Shown here: piece after piece, positions 36,466 through 48,343 of the stretch
Position numbering within the stretch: position 1 is the stretch's first letter
Layout of the letters: each line of letters starts with the position of its first letter
NCBI GenBank assembly: GCA_051453625.1
Contig: JBOZIK010000001.1
Coordinates: 297,975,774-298,039,773 of the forward strand
Source of the DNA: Welwitschia mirabilis
Taxonomy: Eukaryota; Gnetophyta; Gnetopsida; Welwitschiales
Direction of reading: 5' to 3'
DNA: 64,000 nt
The notes under the pieces: generated by a model
What the model saw: only the letters and a program-made list of their open reading frames with translations
What the model was told of the DNA's origin: nothing
The model's database searches: none
Program-made: the position numbers and the translations under genes

Positions 36466-38407
36466 TTTCCCCCTTTTTGATGATGTCTAAAACTTAGCAA
36501 ATCTCATTAGTGTAATCTCATTCAATCAACATAAATTTAAAATATTCATATTTAAAGCATATAAGCATATAATTATTTTTATAATAATATTAAAGATCAT
36601 GATTTTAATCATTTAAATAATCATGTAGATATTTACAAAGGCACAAAAAACATTTTAATCACTTAAATAACTAATCATGAAAATTGTGCTCATGATAATA
36701 TAGTAATAATAAAAATTAGAGCATAGTATTAAAAATTTTCAATTAATACATGATACTAAAAAAATAAGTGTGCTAATAGAAAATGATAATACAAACTGTG
36801 ATAACAAATAAAAATGATAGAAATAATAGAATAACAATGATATATGCCAAATAACATTAGTGATTATCAATGCTTAATGATGTCACTTAGGAATCTAATC
36901 CAACATTTTAAATAAAAGTACTCCATGCCCAATAGGATATCTTCATGCTAAAGGCTGATGAGGATAACTGAATGTAATTGATTACTAATGATTTTCTTGA
37001 ACTCCTCCTCCATTTTAGATAGTACAAAAAAGGATCCAATTGCTAAGAGTAGAGTCACTAGTTTAATGTATTTCTCCTTTTTTTTCATCACTATCATCAT
37101 CATTATCATGAGTGATGGTAGTTTAGATAATATGAAATGATGAGTATATGGTAGGTAAAGTATGGAATTTCATAGAAGGACATTGAGATGTCTTACCTAG
37201 GCACTCATAGATCTATCTCCTTATATGTTAATATGTTTAAGAAGTGATGAAAATCCCAAGGAGGCTGGTGGTAGTAGTCTTTAAGAAGAATGGTGGTAAT
37301 GAAAGAGTGGAAATTAGTGGAACATGAAGAGGATCTATGTGATATGGAGGTGATGATGGTACATGAACTCAAGGTAATGATGGTAAGTATGATGATGAAG
37401 AGGATCTAAAAGATGAAGGTGACTAAGTAGAACAGTGNNNNNNNNNNNNNNNNNNNNNNNNNNNNNNNNNNNNNNNNNNNNNNNNNNNNNNNNNNNNNNN
37501 NNNNNNNNNNNNNNNNNNNNNNNNNNNNNNNNNNNNNTGTTAATATGTTGAAGAAGTAATGAACATCCCAAAGAGGCTAGCGGTGGTAGTATTTAAGAAG
37601 AATGGTGGTAATGAAATAGTGGAAATTAGTGGAACATGAAGAGTCTCTATGTGATATGAAGGTGATGATGGTACATGAACTCAAGGTAACGATGGTAAGT
37701 GTGATGATGAAGAGGATCTAGAAGATGAAGGTGACTAAGTAGAATAGTAAACTGAAATCTTGCGATGTGGATGATAAAAGATAAAACGCTATATATATAA
37801 GAGATTAGATTCCATTTTATCCTATTACCTCTATTATGAAGGACCTAGAGCCTATTACTCTCCGTTCATCTATGCTCCTATGGGATCTTGGTGCTCCCCT
37901 TGAAGTTGTGCCCCATCTCTTAATAACTCCTTTGTAGAATCACTATTATCATCTACTTTTCTTGACTCATAACCTATTTCTTATGGAATTGGAGGTGCTT
38001 CTTCTTCTTCTTCTAATTTTTCCTCTAAGCTTAACCATGTAGGAGTTCTTATAGATTTCCAACTCTTTACTAATGACTTTCATTCACAAGCTATTATGGA
38101 CCTCTCTTTCTTCAATCTCAACATGTTTTATCAATTTTTCCTATTATTTTTGCTATCACCTTTAATCCTTTTTTGACTGATGATGAGTTGTAAGTTGTAA
38201 TGGAATAAGATCTCTAAATTTATGAAGCCTCTTACCTATTCCCTTACCTAGTGGTACTAGCTCTTCTTGTTTCTCACTAAATTTAGCTAGGAGTTTCTTC
38301 TACTAAATAAGATTGACTTGTGAAACCAAAATGTTTGAACTAGTAATAATCAAATTGATAAAATAAAGGTAACCTAAATATTGATCCTTACCAAAAAACA
38401 TGATATT
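36466..38407 (-). pseudogene. Second copy of copia 3' internal region
   Basis: Matches 28609-30150 from the polypurine tract outward. Minus-strand text includes LRLKKERSIIACE and, later, SIRTPTWLSLEEKLEEEEE. An extra ~74-bp stretch at about 36555-36628, absent from the other copy, resembles the sequence just downstream and may be a local duplication. A 100-N gap at 37438-37537 has near-duplicate flanks (37226-37437 and 37538-37748). Similarity to the first copy stops near 38407, where Athila-like gag begins. Confidence 0.6.
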
Positions 38408-38905
38408 TTTTTTGGTTTATGTTTTCTTCCTCATCTAATTTATACCTTTATCATACTATGGTTTTATATGATTGAGTTTAATTAGATAAAAATTTAGTTC
38501 TATAAGTTATTTGCTACTTTTTATCCATTTCATCTATGTCTTCTAAAGTATCCTAGGCCTCATCTAGTTCTTTAAATAAGTAAGTTATAACACTCATCAT
38601 ATTAATTAATTTTTCACTTTATAGTATTAACCCTTTAGAGAAAATATTTAATAATCTTCAATATTTAAAATCATGCTAAGCACATCTTCATAAATATATA
38701 TTTAAAATGTTCAAATACCTTGTGAAGAGGTTCATTATCTTGTTTTTAGAAATCCATAACTTTTCCTCTTAATTTATTAGTTTTGTATGCTAGAGAGCAT
38801 GTTTTTTAAAACTTATTTAGACATATATGTCCATAATGTAGTTAAATATAACTTTAAGTTGTTTGTCCAATATTTAATGTTTTCTTTTAGAAATGACAAA
38901 AATAC
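38408..38905 (-). pseudogene. Athila/Tat-like gag, downstream part
   Basis: Minus-strand reading from the element junction gives SFLKENIKYWTNNL, matching FSLKDKAKHWLNSL of plant Athila/Tat gag. After a frameshift it gives RGKVMDF-x-KQDNEPLHKV and a FEHFKYIF segment, matching R-x-EI-x-xF-x-Q-x-x-GE-x-LYEAWERFK. The upstream half of the gene is at 48759-48930, on the other side of the 9.85-kb insertion. Gag packages element RNA; this copy is dead. Confidence 0.7.
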
Positions 38906-39315
38906 TATAATCTTCCAAATTCACTGATTGCAAAATAAGTGTGTTAAAGCACTAAACAAGTGCAATTAATAAGATATGAATGGGTGTGATTCAAATATGT
39001 AAAAGATGTATCATTTCATTGTGCTACTTAAGATTATGACATTAGGTCAGGTAACTAGGTGGATGTAACTGACGATAACCTTGGCTGATCCCTAAGTGTT
39101 CTAGAAGAAGGATCCAAGTTGTAGTCCATGTCTTTAACTTTCATCACTAGTATAAGGCTATTGGCTAAATGCTAAGAAATGTAATCTACTACTTCTAATA
39201 ATAGAATCCACTTTTTTTCAAATTATTCCTTGTTATTCTTATTTATCTTAACATATTATCTTATATATTCCTTTTTATGTGAAGTAAGCTAAAAATAGTA
39301 AAATGGGATATTACA
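38906..39315 (+). repeat. 5' LTR of nested gypsy element
   Basis: About 410 bp, ending GGGATATTACA. Aligns over its length with 48344-48758, sharing blocks such as ACCTTGGCTGATCCCTAAG. The start reads TATAATCTTCC, the TGTAATGTTCC terminus with G-to-A changes. Confidence 0.85.
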
Positions 39316-39333
39316 TCCTGTATCAAATTAGAC
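39316..39333 (+). other. Degraded primer-binding site
   Basis: TCCTGTATCAAATTAGAC directly follows the 5' LTR. It resembles TCCTGGTATCAGAGC with one lost G and substitutions, so it is of the initiator Met tRNA type. Confidence 0.55.
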
Positions 39334-39700
39334 AATAAAGTAGTAAACTATTACTTTAAGGAGAAATAAGAAAGGAATCTAGTTTTATAAATAAGAAAAG
39401 TTTTACATTAAGAAAATAATCCCAATGACAAATTGTACATAAAATTAAGCTATGATATAAGGAGGAAACAAGGCACTAGCAAAAATTAGGATGCCTAACA
39501 CCTTAAAAGGTGAACTAGGGATCACTATTAAGGAGGAATGAAATCCTCCATGGAGAATAGAACTAGGTTATGATCCTCTGCATTTGGGATAGAATGCTCC
39601 ATGTTACTTGGAATGACTTTCATATTAGTAGGTTGATTGGAAATTGCCACAATACTAATTTCAACCTAAGAAGAACATGCTACAAAATTTTCCTTAGTAA
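39334..39700. other. Leader of nested gypsy element
   Basis: Non-coding A/T-rich sequence between the primer site and the antisense coding-like block. No motif recognised. Confidence 0.4.
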
Positions 39701-42330
39701 TCGGATATGGTCTCTTGTAGAGCTTTATGTAAATCTTGCTATAAGACACTAGTATCCCAATAGATTCTCCTTCAAACTCTCTCCATTATGGTACAATACA
39801 TTAATGTCATTAATGATAATGGCCAAATGATTCACATAAGCTTGAATCATCCTCTTTTTTTCACTAGCTGAGCAGACAAGGCAATCTANNNNNNNNNNNN
39901 NNNNNNNNNNNNNNNNNNNNNNNNNNNNNNNNNNNNNNNNNNNNNNNNNNNNNNNNNNNNNNNNNNNNNNNNNNNNNNNNNNNNNNNNCTTTATGTAAAT
40001 CTTGCTATAAGCCACTAGTATCCCAATAGATGCTTCTTCAAAAGCTCTTTATTATGGTATAATACATTAATGTCATCAATGATAATGGCCAAATAATTCA
40101 CATAAGCTTGAATCATCGTCTTTCTTTTCACTAGCTGAGCAGACAAGGCAATCTAACTCTCTTTCAATGCAGTAATATGGGAAGCATCTGCTCATAATCT
40201 CTTCTCTGGTAAGAACATATTATTCACCTAATTCTTAAGCATCTAGATGGCATCACTCATGGATTTCCACTCTTCTACTTGATGTCAGCCATGCAATAAA
40301 AAGATTCTAGAATATTAATTAAGTTGTAAAAGTCTTAGAGTGGGGCAGACCATTTAAGTTGAGAAGATCACTGGGAAGTAAAGTGAGTAAAGTGGCTGCA
40401 CTAAAATCCCATAGAAAATCCATCAGCTTAGAGTAACAATGGGCATAGATATCATCCAAGCAAGATGAATGAATGACTTGTGTATGTTTCCCCAGCTAAT
40501 CCATCAGCTCCTTAACTTTAGAATACAGGGCCTCCACCATTAACAAAAGATGATCTATATAGTAAGACACTTAATCCTATTTATTAATAATAGATTGTGA
40601 AGTTATAGATGGATGACAAGCAGGCTTTGGAGAAGGGCGAGCAATACGTAGACTTTAACTTAGAGGCTAAATATAGAAGGTTCAATAGGATATATCCTCC
40701 TAATTCATTAATGCATCAAATTCATTAAGAAAATCCTCATATTTATAATTAGAAGGGAATAAAAAATCCATAAAGAGGCTAGTGGAAGGTATAGAAGTAA
40801 AGGATTCACTTACTACTATATAATCTTCCCTTAGCTTATAAAGGAAGAGCTTTTCTAGAGTCTATGAGATGAAATCTAGATCATATTCAACCAAGGTCTC
40901 TGAAGAAAAAAATCTATAATAAATAAAATAAAAAAGAATGCTTAGTAAAAATAGCATACTAAGTTAACACATACAAAAAAACAAAAAAGGAAATCAGGGG
41001 GAAGGGTTAAAATCAAAAGTAAGATAATATCCTATGGGGACTATGTCACTGAGCAAACATAAGGATAGGTTCCTCAAATACTAGATAGTTAATTAGAGGC
41101 TTGTTACGTTTTCAGTGAAAAGAGTTATGAGATCTCACTGCCTTACACATCTGCAAATAATAATAAATAGAAATAGAGTTATTAGAAATACACTTATTAT
41201 TCAAAAATCTAATTTAAAGGCTCATACCTCAAATGGAATAGAAAAAATACCTTGTGATACTTCTCCAAGTTTATAGTCCCTAGAACCTTCATCCTTTATA
41301 AATGGAGAAGAAAAAAAGTAAAGTAAATATTAAGTAGAAATTTCATGAGAGAATACAATAAAAGATGAATCTATAGTTGAAGACCTAAAGAGTTATAATT
41401 TACCTAGACTTATAAAAGAGAAATACAAACCTAACAGGATGTGTGCACAAAAACATTTATCCTTATCACCATTTTGTTTTAAGTGATATAATTGAGAAAA
41501 AGTAGGTAAACACAAAATGGAAGTCCAATCCAAAGAAATCTATCTAACCAAAAAAAGTAATAAGTAAACTAAGTAAGTGGGAATTTTACTCACTTAATCA
41601 TGTAGGAAGGTTTTACCTGTGATCAATTTCCTACAAGCTACAAAGTATGGGGTAGTAAAGTTAGCAATGGATACCTCATGGTGATGAGTATCCATCTCTC
41701 ATAGACATACAAAGTATCTAACCAATTTATCATGAAACAATAAAAATCCTCATTAGAGTAAGAGATCTTAAAAGAAGTATAACCACCTTCGCTCAAGCTA
41801 AAAAATAGCCCAATGCTGTCTTCAAAAACTTGGATTAAACCATGATAAGAATGGATGATGGTAGCTATACAAGGTTTTAAAGAGGAATACAGAAAATCAA
41901 TGATAAAAAGAACAATGGAATGATAGAGATAGAAATAAGGGAAGCCACATCGATCTAGAAGATAGAACTAAAGGATCCATGAGAACACCTGTTCCACAGC
42001 TCATTATTATATTTCCAGTTCAGCAAATCTAACATTCATAGAATTATAAGAAATTGTAGGATAAATTTTCTAAGCCATACCTTCATGGGGAAAGAATTAT
42101 AACTAGAAACATTAGAAAAGAGATTGTATTTATAGCAAATGCAGATTACAAAAAGACATGCATAAAAATATATAAAAATCACAAAAAAGGAATAAAATAT
42201 ACATGTTACACATAAGAATAGAAAAAGAATAGGAAACAAATAACCTACTAGATTGACTATGAATCACAAGGAAAATGAGATAAAAATGAGGGATCCATGA
42301 GGTATTTGTAGTAGTGGACCCATGGTTAAC
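39701..42330 (-). pseudogene. Antisense coding-like region inside the gypsy element
   Basis: On the minus strand, opposite to the host element, several stretches read as protein-like text with only scattered stops. Examples are MVEALYSKVKELMD and CLDDIYAHCYSKLMDFLWDF (about 40380-40550), ADASHITALKES (about 40165-40205), then MIQAYVNHLAIIINDINVLY and GESLKENLLG (about 39760-39850, repeated at 40020-40110 across a gap). A second block reads FEDSIGLFFSLSEGGYTSFK (about 41770-41830). The heptad-like Leu/Ile spacing near 39760-40210 suggests a coiled coil. I do not recognise the family; coiled-coil tails of plant retrotransposon-associated ORFs look similar. It could be a captured gene, an antisense ORF of the element or an older nested element. 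The 100-N gap flanks are near-duplicates (39722-39888 and 39989-40155). Confidence 0.4.
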
Positions 42331-42534
42331 CAAACCATAGAAGTAGAGTTAACGTAGTCAACTAATCTAGAATTAATGATAATTAAAATAAAGTTTATTA
42401 TAATTAAATTAAGACTAAACTACAATTAGGATATNNNNNNNNNNNNNNNNNNNNNNNNNNNNNNNNNNNNNNNNNNNNNNNNNNNNNNNNNNNNNNNNNN
42501 NNNNNNNNNNNNNNNNNNNNNNNNNNNNNNNNNN

Positions 42535-43420
42535 TCCAAGTGTCCAACATTACACTTGAAAAACTTAACATTGCACTCAGGTGTCCAACATCGTACTTAT
42601 GTCTTTGATATTGCTCTTCCCACCTACATGCCCTTAACAAGTCCTACTCAACCCCAATGATAACTATGACCTTTCAACCTATTTCACAATGAGGTCTCAA
42701 CATTACACTTTAATTTCCAATGTTACACTTAGAAGGCCAACATTAAACTTTAATATCAGACATCACACTTAGGTTTATGACATCATACTTCAATATATGA
42801 TATTGCATTTATTTCTACAAGCCTCTGATATCTCTTACTCTTCCTATAAGCCATTCATTTATCTCTCTCCTACCTATACAAGAAGCTCTAATGTCATACA
42901 CAAGCACCTAATGTTACACTCTAATACCTAATATCATACTAGGATCCTAATCTAATGCCCTTCTAAAGTTCCTAACATTTTGCATTTTGGTATAACATTG
43001 TCCTTAGACAACCAAGTAGGCATTGAAAAAGGATAGTCAATGTCACACTTGAGTGCTCAATGTTACACTTGGGTGTTTGATGTTACACTTGGATGTTTAA
43101 TGTTACACTTAGGTGTTAGGCATGCCCCTTATTCCTTGTATTGCATGTGATGCCTTAATATGCTTATGACAATAGCCTTAGATGTTGCACTCTAGTACTC
43201 AATGTTATACTTAGGTACCAAACATTACACTTTCTCACATGGGATCTTGACACATCCAGTTAATCCATGACACTAATAAAAAATGCCCATGATTACTTCA
43301 TAATAAAACTTCATAGTTACATAATAGTATCTGATATTATAATATTCTATTTGACATCACTTATAGATATCTAACATTGCACTTGTATGCCCTGTAATAT
43401 AACCCTTTGGTAGTTACCTC
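42535..43420. repeat. Degenerate ~20-bp repeat array, ACATTACACTT type
   Basis: The phrase AATGTTACACTT or AACATTACACTT, with GGGTGT-like spacers, recurs many times. At 43041-43110 the step is exactly 20 bp for four units (TGTCACACTT or TGTTACACTT at 43041, 43061, 43081 and 43101); elsewhere it is diffuse. It lies between the antisense block and gag. The core ACATTACA is also the terminal octamer of the element's own LTR. Confidence 0.75.
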
Positions 43421-43599
43421 AAAATGGGACCTACATCATCAAGGGTTGTTATAATAACTGTTAATGATCCTTTTAACTATTTTTCTAACTATCATTTAGT
43501 TACAAGTATTTAACTATTATAGCAATACTATAAAGATTAACATAATGCCACTAAAAAGAGGGAGAAACTATTGATAGAAGAAGAGAAACTAAGAGAAGG

Positions 43600-44690
43600 T
43601 GTATGAGTTTAGGAGGATGTTGAACTAACTAGAGCAATATGAAACACAAAGTGCATGGATGGATGGATAAAATAAAAATCCAACTTAACTAAATTAACTC
43701 TCAAAATGAACTTCTAACCAGTAGGATCGATAACCTCCTTTCTCTCTTGGAAGATAGAATTATGGAATAAAACCCAAGGGCATCCCAAGAGTAACCCTTT
43801 ACATTGAAACAACATACTTAAATAGACATAGTTAACCTATAAAACATACACATGAGAGTACTAAACATAAAGGAAAACCTCCAAGCTTTCTTATTAAATT
43901 GAACAAATTACTCCAACATTGAACAATGTGAATAAAAGAAGATTTCTAAAATGATACACCTAAAAAAATATGAAGATAAAGTAGGAACAAGTGAGAAAAC
44001 CATCTCTTGGATTTGGTAAATTAAAAACTACTTTAACCTTTGGAATATTTTACCAGAGAAAAGATGCACATATGCCACTACCTTTCTTATAAGAAATGCA
44101 TAAAAATGATGATCAAGATGCCAGTAGAAACATCTCCAAAGAATACCATATAATATCTTCATAGAGGAATTCAAAAAGAAATTTATTTCAGAAGACTTCA
44201 AAGAAGACCAAATGGTAGAATTCTAATGCCTCTGCTTGGGAAAATGCTTAGTAGATAAACATTGGTCTAAATTCTAGTGCCTTATGAAGTATTAAAAGAA
44301 CTTCATCAAGAATTTATTGATTGATAGTTTCATTGAAACTTTACTACCTAAACTTAAAAGCATCTTATGTACCTTGGAGATCAAATCCATAAAAGATGCC
44401 TACCAAAAAATATGACATCATCTTCAAGGATAAGAAAATCAATGGAATGTACCTCATCACCCATAAGTGGATAGACATAACATCCCTAACATATCCTTGG
44501 CAAAAGAGGCATACATAACTAATCTTACTTATCATAAATGCGATAAGAAGAATACATTGGTAAAAATTATCCATTTAAAATGCAAGCACTGAATCTTCCT
44601 CAGCACAGGCAACCTAAAGCATTAGAAAATGTAGCCATACAATCTAAAAGGATGTATGCCACCATCCAAATAGATGTAATTCATAACTAA
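43600..44690 (+). pseudogene. gag of nested gypsy element
   Basis: A Leu-rich stretch (SRIDNLLSLLEDRIM near 43725) precedes the gag core. KTISWIW and IKNYFNLWNILPE (near 43998-44060) match the family's W-F-x-x-x-x-x-x-YF. EEFKKKFISEDFKEDQMVEF (near 44163-44222) matches EF-x-x-KF-x-P-x-x-FRE-x-K-x-x-EF, followed by ETLLPKLKSIL. The order is that of chromovirus gag. Several Trp codons are stops. No intact zinc knuckle was found. Confidence 0.75.
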
Positions 44691-44699
44691 TATTCCATC

Positions 44700-44995
44700 C
44701 TAGAATTACATGGTCAAATTTCATCTTTTTTTTATTTTATTCCTAGTTGATAGTGATGCCTCATATAGCTTTATTTCTCCAACATTATTTTATAAACTAA
44801 ACATCATTCCATTCAAGGAATGAAAATATACCATAGGAGTTATAAGGGATAGTTTTCATGCACAGGACGAGACCTCCACCCTCATCAATTACAACTTTCA
44901 TGACTCACATGTTAGCGATAAGTTTTATGTCTTTTAAATTGGAGAGTATCATGTCATTTTAGGAATTTCCTTATTAATCAGATATAATATTCAAA
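44700..44995 (+). pseudogene. Aspartic protease of nested gypsy element
   Basis: LVDSDASYSFISP at 44743-44781 matches LVDSGATHSFISP, the active-site loop of the retroelement protease that cuts the polyprotein. The Gly of DSG is Asp. A later G-x-YHVILGISLL segment (near 44945) matches the second protease motif (D-x-ILG-x-x-WL). Confidence 0.75.
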
Positions 44996-45199
44996 TTAAC
45001 TTTTATCAATGCATCCTACTACTATCAACTTTATTTGGAGAATGAATCTTAAAGATGAAGGAAAGGAATAAGAATATATCTTTAATCTTATCTAAATAGA
45101 TCTCAAAGCTAACAAAATAAAACAAGTCTTCATCATCATGGTGTAAGTAAAAAAACCATAAAGAAGATCCCATACTACCAAAATAACTACTAGAATTCT

Positions 45200-46240
45200 C
45201 CAATGTATTTTAAGATTCAAAGATGCTACCATCCAAGAGTAAAGTACATCATGAAATTAAATTAATCCCTAGAGCACAACCAATAAACTGAGCATCCTAA
45301 CAATTATTAGTAATAGAATTAAGATAATTAAAACTACAAATTGAATAGCTACTTTTAGAAGGAAAAATTCACCCTAGTGTATCACCATGGGGAGCCCCAG
45401 TACTCTTTATAAAGAAAAAGGATGGTACTTTATATCTTTGCATTAACTACAAGTAGATAAATAAGGTAATCATCAAAAATAGATACCTATTACCAAGAAT
45501 TGATGANNNNNNNNNNNNNNNNNNNNNNNNNNNNNNNNNNNNNNNNNNNNNNNNNNNNNNNNNNNNNNNNNNNNNNNNNNNNNNNNNNNNNNNNNNNNNN
45601 NNNNNNTGGAGCCCCAGTACTCTTTATAAAGAAAATGGATGGTACTTTATATCTTTGCATTAACTATAAGTAGCTAAATAAGGTAATCATCAATAATAGA
45701 TACCTATTACCAAGAATTGATGACTTATTTGATCAAATTTAAGGAGCTAATTTCTTTTTAAATATTGACTAAAATTCTAGATACCATCAAATCCACATCA
45801 AGGATGAAGATATTTATAAAAACTACCATCACAACAAGATATAGACATTATGAGCTTGTAGTAATGTCCTATAGTCTAACAAATGCTTCAACTACTTTAA
45901 TGAGTTTGATGAAAGATATTTTTTAATCTTATTTAGATAGATTTATAGTTGTATTTTTAGATGATATTCTAATATATTCTAAAATTTGAGATGATCATGT
46001 TGCACACTTAGAAAAAGTTTTACACATCTTATCTAAGTATAATGGCCAAATTAAGCAAATCTTACTTTTTCTAGACAGAAATTAGCTATCTAGGATATGT
46101 TATCTCTAGTAAAGGAATTACAACTAATTCAGCCAAAATATAAGCTTTAAGGAAATGGATAGAATTGAAGGATGCCATGTAAGTTCAAAGTTTCTTAGGG
46201 CTGGTTGGCTTTTATTACATATTTGTCCCTAGATTTTTTT
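45200..46240 (+). pseudogene. Reverse transcriptase of nested gypsy element
   Basis: [20 protein letters not shown] (near 45370), LCINYK, RYLLPRIDDLFDQI and NFFLNID match the RT fingers and motif A. VFLDDILIYS at 45951-45980 has the catalytic Asp pair in FLDD (45954-45965). Later text matches the RT thumb (SFLGLVGFYYIF-like near 46190). The 100-N gap (45507-45606) has near-duplicate flanks (45388-45506 and 45607-45724), so part of RT is present twice. Multiple stops and frameshifts. Confidence 0.8.
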
Positions 46241-46319
46241 AACTTGTAGCTCCACTGATAGGTTTAGCCAAATCAAAAACCACATTTGACTTTAATAATA
46301 AATGCAAGGAAGTATTTCT

Positions 46320-46730
46320 TAGATTAAATCTACTACTTATAGCATCATCTATTTTCAAAATATCAAACGTGAACAAATCAGTTATAGTTTCTACTGATGC
46401 TTTTAATCAAGGAATAAGAGCTATACTTAGCTAAGATGATCAAGTTATTACCTATAAATCATAAAATTTAAACAAACATAAGAATAACTATCCCATCCAT
46501 GATCTCTAACTACTGGCCATAGTGCATGCTCTAAAAGATTGAAAAACTACTTCGTGGGAAGTGAATTCTTGCTTAAAATAGATCAAAAAATCTTAGAATA
46601 TTTTTATAAATAGCCTCTTCTAAATAGGCAATAGAGGAAATGAGATGAATTTCTTGTAGAATATAACTTTATATTAAAATATACCTTAGGAAAGAAGAAC
46701 AAAGTTGCAAATGCCTTGAGTAGAATGTGG
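46320..46730 (+). pseudogene. RNase H of nested gypsy element
   Basis: VSTDAFNQGIRAIL (near 46390) matches V-x-TDAS-x-x-GLG-x-VL, with the catalytic Asp kept. NLNKHKNNYPIHDL and a LLAIVHALKD segment match L-x-x-HE-x-NYPTHDLEL-x-AVV-ALK. It removes template RNA during reverse transcription. Stops are present. Confidence 0.78.
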
Positions 46731-46859
46731 TGCATTCTAACAACCACTGTTTCATTATATCTATCAGCTTTTCTTAAGACATCCTTAGTTAATGATCCAT
46801 ACTTCAAGAACATACATTAATTAATTCAAGAAGGAAAATAACTAGAAACTTAATATCAC

Positions 46860-47640
46860 TTAAAAGGATGATGCTTTTACATTCGAGAAGGACTAAGAAA
46901 AAGGAAATTGATGTCTGAATTGCATAAAGTCCTATATGTAAGATACCCTTCATTAATTAGGAATAGTCATCAATTATGAAAATACTACTTTTGGTATAGA
47001 ATGAAAGTATACTTAAAGGAATACATCTACACTTGTCCCATATGCTAGTAAATGAATATTGATTAAGGAAGCCCCATAGGGCTTCTTTAACCTTTAGGAG
47101 TATCACAATGAAAATGGGAAGAAATCTCCATGAATTTCATCACTAGACTACCTCTTGCTCATAGATAACATGATGTAATTTTCATTTGTATAGATAGGTT
47201 GACGAAGATGTTCATTTCATGGTAGTCTGAAGCTCTAACACAGCTGAATAATTGGTCCTCCAATTTATGTAAGAAGTTTTTTAATTACATGGTGCACTGT
47301 AAGTCATAGTAACCAACTGAGATCCAAAATTCCTATTTGAGTTTTCATAAAGTTTCTTCCACCACTTAGGTATTAAACTCAGTTTTAGTACTGCATACCA
47401 TCCAAAAACATATGGCAAGACTAAAAGAGTAAATTACATAGTGGAAGATACTCTATAGTGTTATCTAACTAGAAAGCTTAAATAATAGGAGAACTAAATA
47501 TATTTAGCTAAGTTTCGTTATAATCAGATGTTTAAGACCTTGATTCAATATTCACCATTTAAAGTGATGTATGGTAAAAATTGTTCCACTCTTGTCACAT
47601 GTTTAGATCCTTTATAGAGGTTAGAAAAGACTACATCCTC
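46860..47640 (+). pseudogene. Integrase of nested gypsy element
   Basis: ELHKVLYVRYPS and YYFWYRMKVYLKEYIYTCPIC (the zinc-site Cys pair, near 47015-47050) precede EEISMNFITRLPL (near 47120), where the usual catalytic Asp of MDF is Asn. DVIFICIDRLTKMFI follows. The next parts are frameshifted. Integrase inserts the DNA copy; loss of the first catalytic Asp suggests it is dead. Confidence 0.75.
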
Positions 47641-47779
47641 TAAATTAAAATTTATGGAAGATATAATTACTAGAATAAAAATACAACTACAGGTGGTGCA
47701 AGATCAATATAAGAAAGACTATGATTAGAAACATTAGATATATATATTCCAAATTGACAAGTAAGTATTTCTAAAACCC

Positions 47780-48130
47780 AAGTTAAAAAAGAACTTCTTG
47801 AAAATAGGGAAGTACAACAAGTTAACCTTGTGGTATTGTGATTCATTGAAGACCATTGAAAGAATAAGGAATATAGCCTATAAACTATAAATTCTTCTAT
47901 ATATTTCTTGAATTCATCCATTTTTTCATGTGAGCATGATAAAACTATATCATAAAGGTAAGAACTAGGAACACACCTTGAACTAATAACATATTATGCT
48001 CAAACCAAACCTGACTTTTACTGTTACTTGAAAAAGTCTTAGATACTAGAACTAAGCAATTAAGAAATAAAAATGTAAAGGAAGTACTTATCCAATGGGC
48101 TTATTATAATTAAAAAAGTTAGTAAAACAT
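47780..48130 (+). pseudogene. pol C-terminus / chromodomain-like end
   Basis: TIERIRNIAYKL and SWIHPFFHVSMIKLYH (near 47850-47955) match GPY-x-I-x-x-R-I-G-x-x-AYKL ... IHPVFHVS-x-LK. VLDTRTKQLRNKNVKEVLIQ at 48036-48095 followed by Trp matches the LD-x-R-x-x-x-LRN-x-x-x-EVLVQW end found in plant gypsy polyproteins, where a chromodomain-type module starts. The frame breaks soon after. Confidence 0.72.
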
Positions 48131-48343
48131 AGAGTACATGTAGGAAACGTTGTCCAAACGTTTTAGTAAAGCATGATATGCCATTTTAAACTATTAATGT
48201 ATCTCTTAATAAATAATATCTTTTCTTCAATTATGTTTTGTAGATGATTCAGAAAATAATCTAGTAAAACATGACTTTAAAAATGATGGAAGAAGAGGAG
48301 AAACCACATTCAACGACAAGCATAATACTTAAGGTAAGGGAAT

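Noticed and set aside
43041-43120. Telomere- or satellite-like array
   Set aside because: The 20-bp units are confined to one interval inside a retrotransposon and decay into diffuse repeats at both sides.
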